64,000 bases of DNA from NCBI GenBank assembly GCA_003254925.1, contig QANZ01017430.1:20773-84772 (forward strand). Reading direction: 5' to 3'. The notes below the pieces were generated by a model. It was not told where the DNA came from. It was given only the letters and a program-made list of their open reading frames with translations, and did not search any database. Below are positions 61,602 to 64,000 of this stretch, piece after piece; positions within the stretch are counted from its first letter, which is position 1; every line of letters begins with the position of its first letter. The position numbers and the translations under genes are program-made. Origin of the DNA: Chamaecrista fasciculata. Its lineage: Eukaryota; Streptophyta; Magnoliopsida; Fabales; Fabaceae.

Positions 61602-62633
61602 ATGGAAGAAGCATTCAGGCGGCTGAACGGGCTGGGTCCTATCCCGGAAGCCGAGCCGAATGAGCCGAAGAAATGCACGAAGAGGGGAGGTCGGGAAAAC
61701 GGAGGGTCGTCGGGGGTGGGGGCGATGAGGTACCGGGGAGTGAGACGGAGGCCGTGGGGGCGTTACGCGGCGGAGATAAGGGACCCTCAGTCCAAGGAGC
61801 GGCGTTGGCTGGGAACCTTCGACACGGCGGAGGAAGCGGCATGTGCATACGACTGCGCCGCACGTGCGATGCGTGGGCTCAAGGCTCGCACTAACTTCTT
61901 GTATCCAACCACTCCTCCTTTCTCTCTCGCCGATCATCATCTCTTCAACTTCCCCAAACAATCTCACCAGCCCTCCTCTCCCTGGCTCAACAACCCAAAT
62001 CCTAATCCTAATACTAATAATACGCTTCTCTATCGCGATTTCCTTAACTCCAATCCTCCCACCTCTTTGCTTCCTTCTGCTTCTAATTCCTCTTCCAATA
62101 ACTGCCTTAAACCCTGCTTTTCCTTCAATTCCACCTCTAACCACAATACCACCCAGGTAAATGGAATATTCAGCAAAACCAACAACACTACTAGCCAAGC
62201 TGGAGGTGAAGTAGATGATGAGTTCGAAATCCTCACTAGAGATACTTCCGGGTCGGGTTTGTTGGATGAGATTGTTCACAAATACTTGCCAAAGCCCAAC
62301 CCTATTAATGAATATTGTGACACCACTACCAGTACCGCTTCTGCACCACCACCACCACCACCAATATCCACCATGATCCATGATGATGAGTTGAACAAGA
62401 AACAGCCCTTAAACATGATCTCCTTTCCTCACCAAGGCGGTTTTCCCATGCAACACCATCAACAATTCCATGCTTTTAATTACGGCTTCAACTCCCTCCA
62501 AGACCACAACCATCATCATCTTCCCTTCTTCATCAACGATTCTGCTGCTCATGATCACTTCTCCATCACCCAAGACATTCTTGCCTATCAGGACTTCCTC
62601 AATGCCTTTTCAACCCCCATCCACAATCCTTAA
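61602..62633 (+). CDS. ESR2: AP2/ERF transcription factor, ESR2/DORNROSCHEN-LIKE type
   Basis: The gene encodes 343 aa without introns. One AP2/ERF DNA-binding domain spans residues about 43-100 ([51 protein letters not shown]). Ala56 and Asp61 occupy the positions typical of ERF rather than DREB proteins. The N-terminus [11 protein letters not shown] and the run from ERRWLGTF to TNFLYP match, from memory, Arabidopsis ESR2/DRNL/BOLITA (ERF subgroup VIII-b). That nuclear regulator promotes cotyledon and lateral-organ founder cells and shoot regeneration. The C-terminal half is rich in Asn, Ser, Pro and His with a Pro run, and ends [19 protein letters not shown], probably an activation region. 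A longer in-frame start at 61503 overlaps the TATA box and was rejected. ESR1/DRN is the closest alternative name. The 318-aa minus-strand frame here is a shadow. Confidence 0.93.
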   Translation: MEEAFRRLNGLGPIPEAEPNEPKKCTKRGGRENGGSSGVGAMRYRGVRRRPWGRYAAEIRDPQSKERRWLGTFDTAEEAACAYDCAARAMRGLKARTNFLYPTTPPFSLADHHLFNFPKQSHQPSSPWLNNPNPNPNTNNTLLYRDFLNSNPPTSLLPSASNSSSNNCLKPCFSFNSTSNHNTTQVNGIFSKTNNTTSQAGGEVDDEFEILTRDTSGSGLLDEIVHKYLPKPNPINEYCDTTTSTASAPPPPPPISTMIHDDELNKKQPLNMISFPHQGGFPMQHHQQFHAFNYGFNSLQDHNHHHLPFFINDSAAHDHFSITQDILAYQDFLNAFSTPIHNP

Positions 62634-62634
62634 T

Positions 62635-62639
<5 letters not shown>

Positions 62640-62691
<52 letters not shown>
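62640..62691. repeat. (CT)n(AT)n compound microsatellite in ESR2-like 3' region
   Basis: About 15 CT units followed by about ten AT units begin a few bases after the stop codon, so they would be transcribed in the 3' untranslated region. Confidence 0.92.
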
Positions 62692-63284
62692 GTTTCATCA
62701 TCATATTATAATTTATATATAACCAAACCACCTCTTTATATATGTGTATCCTGCTATCGGTCTATGTATGACCACGAACTGATCCTTCATCTTTATTAGG
62801 GTTTTGTTGTTCTTAGGTTTCACATTTCACACAATATCACTTCGTCGTCCCAAGTAACCCACTATTGTGGAGACTATGTAGTTGTAGTAGTAGTTAATAT
62901 AATTATGAATTTCACTTCCTATGTTAATTTTGTCTCATCCGATCCATCCCTGCTATCCACTATCAAATATCAATCGAGTACTACCTTTTTCCCTACTTTA
63001 TGCTTTTATGCGAAATATATACATACAGCGAGACTGGGAGAGTGTTTTTATTTATTTATTTATTTTGGTTGAAGAAAAGGAATGAAATATATTAAACAGC
63101 ATCACAGAATACTGAGTACATATATAACCCAAAGTATTAAGTATGTGTAACGGTATCGACATCCCTAGGCAATCGGATGAAAGAAATTTGTTTAAAATAG
63201 CTTCCATGATTATTTCGCGCTATTAGTGTTGTATGATATGGTAATTAATTAATTAAAAAGGAGTACTGATCGAAACAGGTTTTA
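62692..63284. other. 3' flank of the ESR2-like gene, no gene seen
   Basis: This is AT-rich sequence containing the probable 3' end of the ESR2-like transcript. Nothing further was recognised before the PIF-like copy 3. Confidence 0.5.
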
Positions 63285-63958
63285 ATATATGGTATACTGT
63301 TGAAATTATGTATCAAATTTTGAATAATAATTTGTTGTTAGTTGAAGATAAATTATTTGGTCCACAAATTTGTAAAGATTATTCTATTTCGATTCTTGAA
63401 TTTATTTTTTGGTCATTGAATTTAAAAGAGAGAGACTCAATCGTTGATGAATACGATTTTTTACAGGCAGAGACACACATTTCACTTCGTAAGGACCAAT
63501 TCGTTGAATCAATATAAAATTGTTGACCAAATAGAAAATTTTTAAAATTTTCATTTTATTTACATTTTGGTCCTTTCATTTCATTACATAAAGCAACTCC
63601 AACCTTCATTACAAATATTCACCTTTCATTAGCACAAATTCCAAGACAATTTCATAACCATTTCATTTCATAACAACCACAACAAAAAAGTCAAAATATC
63701 ATTTTTTTTATTTTTATCTTATTCCATTATCAATTATCAATTCTACCCCTATGCAATTTTAAAAAACACATATAATTATTTCAACTAACCACCATCATTA
63801 CATACCCTTTTTCATAATTTCACATTATATTTTTTTCATTACATCTCAAACTAATCCAAACATCATTTTCATTACATTTTCATTACATAATTTTTTTCAT
63901 TACTATTTCATTACATAAAATCATCATTTCATTACATATTTATAATCCAAACACACCT
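63285..63958 (+). mobile_element. PIF/Harbinger-like element, copy 3 (partial)
   Basis: It is the same sequence as 41873-42677 in its second half ('CCAACCTTCATTACAAA', 'CAATTCTACCCCTAT') and ends CCAAACACACC. Upstream, from about 63285, it matches the reverse complement of 60690-60850, so it retains internal sequence lost at the N in copy 1. The left terminus was not found. The open frame 63308-63517 is element sequence. Confidence 0.7.
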
Positions 63959-64000
63959 TGGATAAGTTTTTTTTTTCGTAAGAACACACCTTGGATAAGT

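Noticed and set aside
61425-62381. 318-codon minus-strand open frame opposite the ESR2-like gene
   Set aside because: It is the antisense shadow of a GC-richer coding exon. It has no domain and has Arg/Trp-rich low-complexity composition, while the plus strand encodes a clear AP2 domain.
1-64000. tRNA, rRNA, CRISPR array or bacterial-type operon
   Set aside because: No cloverleaf, rRNA-like block or regularly spaced short repeat array with unique spacers was seen. Gene structure is plant nuclear throughout.

Overview
This is plant nuclear DNA from a eudicot, probably a woody species, although I cannot name it. The genes have introns with GT-AG borders and plant TATA boxes. They belong to plant families (MATE/DTX transporters, NPH3/BTB proteins, an AP2/ERF factor). 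They sit in very AT-rich DNA dense in plant transposons: Copia LTR, LINE, Mutator-, PIF/Harbinger- and Stowaway-type MITEs, and Helitron ends. Six protein-coding genes can be supported.

Region 1 (1-34 kb) is a tandem array of three DETOXIFICATION (MATE) genes, all on the plus strand, at 1928-5706, 18472-22414 and 30058-32882. Each has eight exons. Exons 2 to 7 have identical lengths in all three (542, 87, 57, 239, 119 and 90 nt), and the proteins are 493, 492 and 492 aa. The spacers and intron 4 have taken most of the transposon load: a Copia-type LTR element with near-identical LTRs (7298-13504), a 5'-truncated LINE with a 13-bp target duplication (23346-24663), a PIF-like element holding a GC-rich minisatellite (25837-27294), and several MITEs. 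A diverged duplicate of the third gene's 3' flank lies just downstream of it.

Region 2 (34-45 kb) has no convincing gene. It holds a dense group of MITEs, most with target-site duplications that can be read directly, a GC-rich fold-back element and a Helitron 3' end.

Region 3 (45-53 kb) contains a four-exon NPH3/BTB gene (631 aa, plus strand) and a small minus-strand gene for a 76-aa cysteine- and serine-containing protein. Region 4 (53-64 kb) contains an intronless AP2/ERF gene of the ESR2/DORNROSCHEN-LIKE type, flanked by two oppositely oriented copies of one PIF-like element. The order NPH3 gene, small protein, ESR2 recalls linked loci on Arabidopsis chromosome 1 and may be old microsynteny.

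Single N characters mark assembly joins. Several hide missing or duplicated sequence. I found no new biological system with good support. The most useful points are the mosaic MATE paralogs, a paralogous empty site for a Stowaway element, exact MITE target duplications and the assembly joins.
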